Shown here piece after piece: positions 1 to 5,763 of a stretch of 6,290 bases of DNA. The position numbers and the translations under genes were made by a program. The stretch is from Solirubrobacterales bacterium (GTDB lineage Bacteria; Actinomycetota; Thermoleophilia; Solirubrobacterales; Solirubrobacteraceae). Below the pieces are notes generated by a model, which had not been told where the DNA came from, ran no database searches, and saw only the letters and a list, made by a program, of their open reading frames with translations. Each line of letters opens with the position of its first letter. Positions within the stretch are counted from its first letter, which is position 1. The DNA lies in contig WQXW01000112.1 in NCBI GenBank assembly GCA_009781575.1, positions 1-6,290 of the forward strand, read 5' to 3'.

Positions 1-1
1 C

Positions 2-31
2 GCGGAGCTGCTGGAGGCCGCCGGCGCATGA
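2..31 (+). CDS. C-terminal end of an upstream gene, probably murG (partial)
   Basis: An open frame enters from the left edge and gives AELLEAAGA before TGA at 29-31. Codon third positions are almost all G or C, as in the neighbouring genes. In dcw clusters the gene before murC is usually murG (UDP-GlcNAc:MurNAc-pentapeptide-PP-undecaprenol GlcNAc transferase), whose C-terminus is commonly a helix of this Ala/Leu/Glu kind. The assignment therefore rests on position and not on a motif. The stop overlaps an ATG (ATGA at 28-31), which fits translational coupling to what follows. Nine codons are too few to identify the protein. Confidence 0.5.
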   Translation, partial: AELLEAAGA

Positions 32-66
32 CAGGCGCGGGCCGCATGACCGGCGCGGGTCCATGA
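28..66 (+). other. 12-codon mini-ORF linking upstream stop to murC start
   Basis: ATG at 28 overlaps the upstream TGA. It opens a 12-codon frame reading MTGAGRMTGAGP that ends at TGA 64-66. That stop in turn overlaps the murC ATG at 63 (ATGA, 63-66). The mini-ORF is made of two copies of the same 15-nt block that begins murC, so it may be a duplicated start region, a coupling relay or neutral debris. Whether it is translated cannot be told from sequence. Confidence 0.35.
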
Positions 67-77
67 CAGGCGCGGGC
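28..77 (+). repeat. three near-identical start-codon blocks (MTGAG)
   Basis: ATGACAGGCGCGGGC occurs at 28-42 and 63-77. ATGACCGGCGCGGGT lies between them at 46-60. The spacing is 18 nt and then 17 nt, so the first two copies share a frame while the third, which starts murC, is shifted by one base. Each copy begins with an ATG and encodes MTGAG. Confidence 0.85.
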
Positions 78-1493
78 GGCACCGGACCGCCGCGCGCCCC
101 GGAGCGGCCGTGGCGCGGGCGGCGGCTGCACCTCGTGGGGGTGGGCGGCGCGGGCATGAGCGGGTACGCGCGCGCGGCGCACGCGCTGGGGGCGCAGCTG
201 AGCGGCTCCGACCAGGCGAGCTCCCCCGCGCTGGAGCGCCTGCGCGGCGAGGGTGTGGTCGACGCGCGGGTGGGACACCGCGGGGCAAACCTGCCGGAGG
301 GCGATCGAGTGGAGCTGATCTACTCGAGCGCGATCCCGCGGGACAACGCCGAGCGCGTGGCGGCGCGCGCGCGGGGCATCGCGGAGCGCCCGCGCGCGGC
401 GCTGCTGGCGGAGCTCAGCGCGCTGCGGCGCTCGATCGCGGTGGCGGGCACGCACGGCAAGACGACCACCGCGGCGATGCTGGTGCACGCGCTGCGCGGC
501 GCGGGCGCGGACCCCGGCTGGCTCGTGGGCAGCTCGGTGGGGGGCGGCCTGCCGAACGCGCACTGGTCAGAGGGCGAGTGGCTCGTGGTGGAGGCGGACG
601 AGTCGGATCGCTCGATGCTGTCGCTGGAGGTGGAGGTCGCGGTGCTGACAAACGTGGAGCTGGACCACCACGCGAGCTTCGCCTCGCTGGAGGAGCTGCG
701 CGCGGCCTTCGCGCAGTTCCTGGCGAGCGCGCGCGGCGCGATCGTGCTGTGGGACCGACCCGAGCTGCTGGAGCTGCTCCCCACCCCGGCCCTCGCGCGC
801 GTGGTCGCCTACGACATGCCCGACCCGGAGCTGCGCGGGGGCCGCGCTCGCTTCACCTGGCGCGGGCGCGAGGTCCACCTGCGGCTGCCGGGCGCCCACA
901 ACGCCCTGAACGCGGTGGCCGCGCTCGAGGCCACGCGGCTCGCGGGCCTTCACGACGACGGCACGGCTCGGGACCCGGAGACGGACGGCGCGGCGGGCCA
1001 CCAGCTCGACGGCGCGGTGGGGGGTCTGGAGGCGTTCACCGGCGCGGGGCGGCGCTTCGAGAGGGTCGGGCGCACGCGGGCGGGGGCGCTGGTGTACGAC
1101 GACTACGCGCACCACCCCACCGAGATCGTGGCGACCCTTCGGGCGGCGCGCACCTTCGAGCCGGCGCGCGTGGTGGCGGTGTTCCAGCCCCACCTCTTCT
1201 CCCGCACGGCGCTGCTGGCGCGCGAGTTCGGGCGCGCGCTGGCGCAGGCGGACGTGGTGGCGGTGCTGGAGGTGTACCCGGCGCGCGAGCGCGCGGAGGA
1301 CCACCCCGGCGTGAGCGGCCTGACGATCGCGCGCACCACGGCGGAGGCGGCGCGGGGCGGGCGGGTCTATTGGCTGCCGCGCATGGAGGAGGCGAGTCGC
1401 GTGCTGGGGGGCGAGCTGGAACGTGATGACCTCTGTGTGACGATGGGCGCGGGTGACATCGACCGGCTGGCGCGTGGCCTGGTGTCCCAGTGA
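63..1493 (+). CDS. murC: UDP-N-acetylmuramate--L-alanine ligase MurC
   Basis: MurC is the cytoplasmic ATP-dependent ligase that adds L-Ala to UDP-MurNAc, the first peptide step of peptidoglycan synthesis. The 476-aa product has the three Mur-ligase domains. The N-terminal UDP-binding domain carries GVGGAGMSG at residues 26-34. The central ATPase domain has the P-loop GTHGKTTT at 129-136, EADESD at 177-182 and NVELDHH at 197-203. HN at 279-280 lies at the end of the central domain. The C-terminal domain has DDYAHHP at 346-352. Length is normal for the family, but about 19 residues (297-315) look inserted before the GRRFE motif. The start at 63 is chosen because it leaves a short leader before the Rossmann motif and overlaps the mini-ORF stop; no strong Shine-Dalgarno is visible, so coupling is likely. 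The stop overlaps the murB GTG. Confidence 0.97.
   Translation: MTGAGGTGPPRAPERPWRGRRLHLVGVGGAGMSGYARAAHALGAQLSGSDQASSPALERLRGEGVVDARVGHRGANLPEGDRVELIYSSAIPRDNAERVAARARGIAERPRAALLAELSALRRSIAVAGTHGKTTTAAMLVHALRGAGADPGWLVGSSVGGGLPNAHWSEGEWLVVEADESDRSMLSLEVEVAVLTNVELDHHASFASLEELRAAFAQFLASARGAIVLWDRPELLELLPTPALARVVAYDMPDPELRGGRARFTWRGREVHLRLPGAHNALNAVAALEATRLAGLHDDGTARDPETDGAAGHQLDGAVGGLEAFTGAGRRFERVGRTRAGALVYDDYAHHPTEIVATLRAARTFEPARVVAVFQPHLFSRTALLAREFGRALAQADVVAVLEVYPARERAEDHPGVSGLTIARTTAEAARGGRVYWLPRMEEASRVLGGELERDDLCVTMGAGDIDRLARGLVSQ
984..1021 (+). repeat. 14-nt in-frame direct repeat inside murC
   Basis: GACGGCGCGGCGGG at 984-997 and GACGGCGCGGTGGG at 1008-1021 match at 13 of 14 bases. They lie 24 nt (eight codons) apart and encode DGAAG and DGAVG. 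The repeat falls in the segment that appears inserted relative to ordinary MurC, so a local duplication may have lengthened it. Confidence 0.6.
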
Positions 1494-2443
1494 GCGCACG
1501 GGCGCGGCCGGAGGCGGTGCGCGAGGGCCACCCGCTGGCGCGGCTCACCACCGTGCGCACCGGCGGTGCGGCCGAGTGGTGGGCGCGCGCGGGCGATGAG
1601 CGCGAGCTGCTGGAGCTGCTCGAGTGGGCGCGCGCGGAGGGCCACGCGGTGAGCGTGGTGGGCTCGGGCTCGAACCTGCTGGTCGCGGATGAGGGCGTGC
1701 GGGGGCTGGTGCTCAAGCTCGACCGCGCGCTGGGGGGCATCGAGCGGGCGGGCGATGAGGTGATCGTGGCGGGCGGCGCGGTGCGCCTGCCGGCGCTGGC
1801 CGCGCACGTGGCGCGCCTGGGGCTGGCGGGCGTGGAGTGGGGGGTGAACATCCCCGGCACCGTGGGAGGGGCGGTGCGCATGAACGCCAACGCGTACGGC
1901 GGCGAGCTGGCGAGGGTGCTCGAGTGGGCGCGCGTGGCCACCGCGGACGGCGTCGAGCGGCGCGGCCCGGAGGAGCTGGAGCTGGCCTACCGCAGCTCGG
2001 GGCTGCGCGCGGGCGAGATCGTGGTGAGCGCCGGCTTCAGGCTGCGCCGGGACGATGAGGAACGCGTGCGGGCGCGGATCGCGGAGATGCGGCGCATGCG
2101 CCACGAGGCCCAGCCGCAGGGCATAAGAACCTTCGGCTCGACGTTCAAGAACCCCGAGGGCGACCCGGCCGCGGAGGGCCGCAGCGCGGGGCTGCTGCTG
2201 GCCGAGGCGGGGTGCAACGGCCTCGAGATCGGTGGCGCGCGCTTCGCGCCCAAGCACGCGAACTTCATCGAGAACACCGGATCGGCGACCACGGCGGATG
2301 TGGTGGCGGTGATGGCGGAGGGCCGCGCCCGCGTGCTGGCGCGCTTCGGCGTGGCGCTCGAGCCGGAGGTGCAGACGCTCGGGCCGGTGCGCTTCCCCTG
2401 GAGCGTTGGCGAATCGCCGCGCGCGGGTAGGGACAGTCGTTAG
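1490..2443 (+). CDS. murB: UDP-N-acetylenolpyruvoylglucosamine reductase MurB
   Basis: MurB is the FAD- and NADPH-dependent reductase that turns UDP-GlcNAc-enolpyruvate into UDP-MurNAc in the cytoplasm, supplying the substrate of MurC. The 317-aa product has TTVRTGG at residues 20-26 and GSGSNLL at 58-64 in the FAD-binding part. IPGTVGGA at 121-128 runs into MNANAYGGE at 131-139. YRSS at 167-170 and GSTFKNP at 216-222 follow; S217 is the expected catalytic proton donor. PEV at 292-294 follows, where E293 matches the conserved C-terminal glutamate. The GTG start overlaps the murC stop (GTGA), indicating coupled translation. The last 16 or so residues, after the PVRFPW segment, look non-conserved. 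An ATA-AGA rare-codon pair (2123-2128) lies just before the catalytic loop. Confidence 0.97.
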   Translation: MSARARPEAVREGHPLARLTTVRTGGAAEWWARAGDERELLELLEWARAEGHAVSVVGSGSNLLVADEGVRGLVLKLDRALGGIERAGDEVIVAGGAVRLPALAAHVARLGLAGVEWGVNIPGTVGGAVRMNANAYGGELARVLEWARVATADGVERRGPEELELAYRSSGLRAGEIVVSAGFRLRRDDEERVRARIAEMRRMRHEAQPQGIRTFGSTFKNPEGDPAAEGRSAGLLLAEAGCNGLEIGGARFAPKHANFIENTGSATTADVVAVMAEGRARVLARFGVALEPEVQTLGPVRFPWSVGESPRAGRDSR

Positions 2444-2473
2444 GATCGGGGATTCGGGATCAGCATGAACAGC

Positions 2474-2507
2474 AGGAGGATGAGAAATGGGGAGGGAGCG
2501 AGGATGA
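2474..2507 (+). promoter_or_regulatory. Shine-Dalgarno sites and 6-codon leader ORF before the SGNH hydrolase
   Basis: AGGAGG at 2474-2479 is 7 nt before ATG 2487. That ATG opens a six-codon frame (MGRERG) ending at TGA 2505-2507. The stop overlaps ATG 2504, giving ATGA. A second Shine-Dalgarno, GGAGGG at 2491-2496, is 7 nt before ATG 2504. This second site decides the start of the hydrolase. The leader ORF would couple to it by reinitiation if translated. The whole leader is purine-rich and holds seven ATGs between 2465 and 2524. Confidence 0.5.
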
Positions 2508-3451
2508 CGATGATGCGGAGGATGAGACTCACGGCGCTGCGCGCGAGCGGCGCGGCGGTGGCGATCGCGGCGGTGTGCGCCATGGCGGCGGCGCCGGCCG
2601 GCGCCGAGGAGCACGGCCACGGCCACGGCCGCGGGCACGGCCACGTGCGAGGCACCTACCTGGCGCTGGGCGACTCGCTGGCGTTCGGCTACTCGCAGGC
2701 GAAGTTCGAAGCGCTCGCCCCGCAGGATCCGGCGGCGGCCTTCGACACCGGCTACGTGGACGACTTCGCCAGATTCCTGAAGCGCTTCGAGCACGTGCAG
2801 GTGGTCAACGACGGCTGCCCGGGAGAGACGACCGAATCGATGATGAAGGCGTGCGCCTACCAGGAAGCGGGCCTTCCGCTCCACCATCCCTACCCCAAGG
2901 AATCACAGCTGAGCAATGCGCTCGCATACATAGCCGCGCACCCCGGCGAAGTCGGCACGATCTCGATCGACATCGGCGCCAACGACGCGCTGGGCGTGGC
3001 CGAGGTGGTGTGCAAGCTCGATCCGACATGCGTGGCCGAACACGCGCCGGCGTTGCTGGCGCAAATCGGCGCCAACCTGGGCTCGATCCTCGCCCAGCTG
3101 AGAGCGGCGGCGCCGGAAGCGACGATCGTGGTGGTGGGCCTGTACGACCCCTTCCCCGCGCTCTCCACCATCGTGACCTCCGAGCCGATGGCGCAGCAGC
3201 TGAACGCGTTCACGGTGGCGCTCAACGGCGTGCTCGCGCAGGGCGCGGCGGCTGTGCACGCGATCTTCGCCAACCCCTTCTCGCGCTTCAACGTGGAAGG
3301 CACGCTGGAAGCGGAACAGGCCTCTCTCTGCAAGCTGACCAACATGTGCAACCACATCCCACCGGACATCCACCCCACCAACCACGGCTACAGAGAGATA
3401 GCGCGAGCGATCGAGCAGGCCTACCTCTCCAGCCTGTCAAGCCAAAGCTGA
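2504..3451 (+). CDS. secreted SGNH/GDSL-family hydrolase (esterase/lipase-like)
   Basis: A 315-aa exported serine hydrolase, probably acting on ester or acyl bonds outside the membrane; the substrate is not readable. From the start at 2504 a Sec-type signal peptide is clear. It has basic residues 5-8, a hydrophobic core at about 13-30 and a likely cleavage after A34 (APAGA before EE). A His/Gly-rich stretch (37-47) follows. Block I is LALGDSLAFGY with nucleophile S58. Block II is NDGCPGETT from N102. Block III is GAND at 158-161. Block V is PDIHPTNHGY, with D288 and H290 as the likely acid and base. Six cysteines in the mature chain, including two C-x5/6-C pairs, suggest disulfides. Start 2504 has the best ribosome binding site; ATG 2465 would only lengthen the n-region. 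It follows murB by 60 nt. AGA and ATA codons are more frequent here than in murC or murB. Confidence 0.92.
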   Translation: MTMMRRMRLTALRASGAAVAIAAVCAMAAAPAGAEEHGHGHGRGHGHVRGTYLALGDSLAFGYSQAKFEALAPQDPAAAFDTGYVDDFARFLKRFEHVQVVNDGCPGETTESMMKACAYQEAGLPLHHPYPKESQLSNALAYIAAHPGEVGTISIDIGANDALGVAEVVCKLDPTCVAEHAPALLAQIGANLGSILAQLRAAAPEATIVVVGLYDPFPALSTIVTSEPMAQQLNAFTVALNGVLAQGAAAVHAIFANPFSRFNVEGTLEAEQASLCKLTNMCNHIPPDIHPTNHGYREIARAIEQAYLSSLSSQS

Positions 3452-3475
3452 CCGCGGGCAGGCACGACTCAACAG

Positions 3476-3491
3476 TGAAAATCTGAAAATC
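3476..3491 (+). repeat. perfect 8-bp tandem duplication TGAAAATC
   Basis: TGAAAATC at 3476-3483 is repeated directly at 3484-3491, 25 nt after the hydrolase stop. Such an A-rich tandem repeat stands out in this genome. It leads into the weak CCGCA-TTT-TGCGG hairpin. No function is evident. Confidence 0.8.
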
Positions 3492-3557
3492 CGCATTTTG
3501 CGGGAATCCGGCCACGGGGCGTCGAATACACCTGTCTGAGGCTCCGTTAGGGGATTC

Positions 3558-3590
3558 AAAAAGAGGATTCATTCCGCGCGGAACCAATCC
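3558..3590 (-). terminator. intrinsic terminator candidate for the LysR gene
   Basis: Read on the minus strand, GGATT-GG-TTCC-GCGC-GGAA-TG-AATCC (3590 to 3565) folds into a hairpin. The outer 5-bp and inner 4-bp stems flank a 2x2 internal mismatch, and the loop is GCGC. TCTTTTTG follows (3564-3557), a U-rich tract in RNA. This is the classical layout and lies about 50 nt after the LysR stop at 3642. On the plus strand the hairpin is followed by TAAAAACAAA instead, so it should not terminate the hydrolase transcript in the usual way. Confidence 0.6.
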
Positions 3591-3641
3591 TAAAAACAAA
3601 ACACGCAACGGCTGGAGGGCGCCGCATGCGCCAAAGCGCGC

Positions 3642-4605
<964 letters not shown>

Positions 4606-4607
<2 letters not shown>

Positions 4608-4620
4608 AAGCAAAGCTTAT
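4606..4620. promoter_or_regulatory. perfect T-N11-A dyad, likely LysR autoregulatory operator
   Basis: ATAAGC-AAA-GCTTAT is a perfect 6-bp inverted repeat with a 3-nt centre. It fits the LysR-type binding pattern T-N11-A: T at 4607, A at 4619. It covers the start codon of the LysR gene and its TATAAG box, so a bound dimer would block transcription of the regulator. That is the standard negative autoregulation of this family. LysR tetramers usually contact a second half-site toward the divergent target, and repeats exist on that side. Confidence 0.7.
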
Positions 4621-4621
4621 A
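4616..4621 (-). promoter_or_regulatory. -10 element TATAAG for the LysR gene, leaderless start likely
   Basis: On the minus strand TATAAG (4621 to 4616) resembles the TATAAT -10 box. Only 8 nt separate it from ATG 4607, so transcription would begin at or within a base or two of the start codon. This agrees with the absence of a Shine-Dalgarno. I see no good -35 hexamer at 16-18 nt upstream (CCAGTG or CAGTGA), so regulator dependence or a weak promoter is possible. Confidence 0.45.
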
Positions 4622-4711
4622 CCATCGATCAAAAAGATCACTGGTACTGATGGGAGGCTGGTGCGACCATCGGTCGAAAGAGACTTCCGGACAACCGTCG
4701 GATCGAGAGAG
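4621..4711 (+). repeat. three imperfect direct repeats upstream of the Usp-like gene
   Basis: ACCATCGATCAAAA (4621-4634) and ACCATCGGTCGAAA (4666-4679) match at 12 of 14 bases and start 45 nt apart. ACCGTCGGATCGAGAGAG (4694-4711) matches the second over 17 aligned positions, with two mismatches and one inserted base. The second copy contains the perfect dyad CGACC-ATC-GGTCG (4664-4676). The copies lie between the LTTR dyad and the ribosome binding site. They may be activator or repressor sites, or 5' leader elements. Confidence 0.5.
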
Positions 4712-4713
4712 AA

Positions 4714-4718
4714 AGGGG
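4714..4718 (+). promoter_or_regulatory. ribosome binding site of the Usp-like gene
   Basis: AGGGG, 6 nt before ATG 4725, fixes the start. An in-frame ATG at 4650 has no comparable site, and the 25 residues it would add do not look like a Usp N-terminus. Confidence 0.65.
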
Positions 4719-4724
4719 CCACCG

Positions 4725-5432
4725 ATGTCGGACACAACCAGAGTGATCGTCTCCTACGACGGCACCTACAACGAGGATGACGCCGTCGCGCTGGGGCGCC
4801 TGTTCGGCGTGGCCGGCGCCGAGCTGGCGCTGGCCTACGTGCGCCACGCGCCCGAGGACGAGGTCGGCCGCGAGGTGCTGGTCGAGCACGACGCCGAACA
4901 GCTGCTGGGCCGCGGAGTGGAGCTGCTCGGCGGGCTGCAGGCGAGCCGCCACGTGATCACCGACCGCTCCACGCCCAAGGGCTTGAGCGGGCTCGCCGAG
5001 CGCAAGGGCGCGCAGGTGATCGTGTTCTGTTCGGACTCCCACACGGCGAGGGGCCACATCGCGATCGGCAACTCCGCGCAGCGGCTGCTGGAGGGCGGCA
5101 CCACCGCGATCGCGATCGCGCCGGCCGGCTACGCGGCGCGGGAGCTCGAGGGACGCGCGAAGCTGTTGGCCGCGACCGGCGACGCGGAGGACCCCGCCGT
5201 GGAGGCGACCGCCCGCGCGCTCGCCGACGCGCTGGGCGCGTCGGTCACCTCGATCGCCGACGAGAGCGCGGATCTGCTGATCGTGGGCTCCCGCCCCGAG
5301 GCGGGCGCGGGTCGCATCGCGCTGAGCGCCGCGGCGCACAACCTGATCGAGGAGGTGGCCACCTGCCCGGTGCTGGTGCTGCCGCGCGGCGTGGCGCTCT
5401 CCTTCGAGGGCCACCCGGCGGTGACCGCCTGA
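4725..5432 (+). CDS. tandem universal stress protein (UspA-like), degenerate nucleotide-binding motifs
   Basis: A 235-aa cytoplasmic protein of the Usp fold, with one full and one shortened Usp-like half. The first half opens with VIVSYDGT (residues 7-14); D12 matches the adenine-contacting Asp of ATP-binding members. It ends with IGNSAQRLL at 114-122 and TAIAIAP. The second half has ADLLIVGSR (to 190) and ends with TCPVLVLPRG. The ATP motif G-x2-G-x9-G-S/T is incomplete in both. In the first, C102 and S105 replace the first two glycines and G115 is followed by N. In the second, P191 and S201 replace the last two. The second half spans only about 75-80 residues before the final strand. ATG 4725 is chosen because AGGGG (4714-4718) lies 6 nt upstream. 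Divergence from the LysR gene suggests control by it. Family members are linked to stress and dormancy; the exact role is unknown. Confidence 0.88.
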   Translation: MSDTTRVIVSYDGTYNEDDAVALGRLFGVAGAELALAYVRHAPEDEVGREVLVEHDAEQLLGRGVELLGGLQASRHVITDRSTPKGLSGLAERKGAQVIVFCSDSHTARGHIAIGNSAQRLLEGGTTAIAIAPAGYAARELEGRAKLLAATGDAEDPAVEATARALADALGASVTSIADESADLLIVGSRPEAGAGRIALSAAAHNLIEEVATCPVLVLPRGVALSFEGHPAVTA

Positions 5433-5450
5433 TCGCGCTGGACCGCTTCC

Positions 5451-5487
5451 CCCGCGCGCCCCGCGTCAGATCGCGGTGGCGCGCGGG
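5451..5487. terminator. very strong hairpin between convergent genes (probable bidirectional terminator)
   Basis: CCCGCGCGCC (5451-5460) pairs perfectly with GGCGCGCGGG (5478-5487). Inside it CCGCG (5461-5465) pairs with CGCGG (5472-5476). Only T5477 is bulged and the loop is TCAGAT. The result is a nearly continuous 15-bp GC stem starting 19 nt after the Usp-like stop. There is no U tract; terminators of this kind are often proposed in high-GC actinobacteria. The stop codon of the minus-strand small ORF lies in the loop. That suits a shared terminator for two converging genes. Confidence 0.6.
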
Positions 5488-5729
5488 AGGCTCCCGCGCC
5501 CGTCGGCGCCCCGCGCTCGCCGCCGCCGGGCGCTCGAGAGCGCGCAGCGGCCGAGTGCTTCCGAGAAGTCGAGCGCGCCGCCGAGCAGATGACCCACGGG
5601 ACCGGTCCAGAGCCGCCCCTCCAGGCGCGCCCACCGGGATGCGGCCCGCGATGCGCGCCGCCGCGCCGCGGCGCCGGTGCCGGCGTGGGCGCCGGCGTGG
5701 GCGCCGCGCGCGCGAGATTTCCGGGGCAT
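5466..5729 (-). CDS. small hypothetical protein, minus strand between usp-like gene and tig
   Basis: A candidate 87-aa protein read convergently toward the Usp-like gene. The part from about residue 34 on looks like real protein: ARLEGRLWTGPVGHLLGGA, then LDFSEALGRC, then a basic tail. In this part the codon third position is nearly all G or C while the second position is the most AT-rich, the usual coding signature of this genome. The segment recalls small actinobacterial proteins with a RLWTGPxGHLxGG pattern, but I cannot name a family and the resemblance is from memory. The N-terminus is uncertain. ATG 5729 gives a low-complexity Ala/Arg/His start with a 12-bp repeat and no Shine-Dalgarno; ATG 5744 is an alternative. 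The gene ends inside the strong hairpin. Function unknown. Confidence 0.5.
   Translation of the reverse strand: MPRKSRARGAHAGAHAGTGAAARRRASRAASRWARLEGRLWTGPVGHLLGGALDFSEALGRCALSSARRRRARGADGRGSLPRATAI
5679..5702. repeat. 12-bp tandem repeat GCCGGCGTGGGC x2
   Basis: GCCGGCGTGGGC occurs twice without interruption (5679-5690, 5691-5702), followed by a further GCC. On the minus strand it would encode the repeated Ala-His-Ala-Gly in the poorly conserved N-terminus of the small ORF. It may be a simple slippage product in non-coding DNA if that ORF starts further inside. Confidence 0.8.
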
Positions 5730-5763
5730 CCAGGACGGGGGCATCGAGGGCGGGAACGGTATC

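Larger units (their letters stand above)
3452..3641. other. AT-richer intergenic region between convergent genes
   Basis: This 190-nt spacer separates the SGNH hydrolase stop from the stop of the oppositely oriented LysR gene. It is noticeably richer in A and T than the genes around it. It holds a tandem TGAAAATC duplication, a weak hairpin (CCGCA/TGCGG, 3491-3503), a direct repeat of GGATTC (3552-3557 and 3565-3570) and the terminator candidate described separately. I see no convincing gene in it; open frames on either strand are short and lack ribosome binding sites. Confidence 0.6.

Noticed and set aside
2436..2456. Promoter for the hydrolase at the end of murB (TAGGAT at 2441-2446)
   Set aside because: The hexamer is a fair -10 match, but no -35 lies at proper spacing, and the small gap to murB also allows read-through.
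567..2887. Long minus-strand open frames opposite murC and murB (567-1499, 1367-2887)
   Set aside because: They are rich in Arg, His, Ala and Pro, show no family motifs, and mirror the third-position GC of the plus-strand genes, which have complete conserved motifs.
3486..3503. Hairpin CCGCA-TTT-TGCGG (or AAAAT/ATTTT) as terminator of the SGNH hydrolase
   Set aside because: The stems are only 5 bp, the two folds compete, and no U tract follows on the plus strand.
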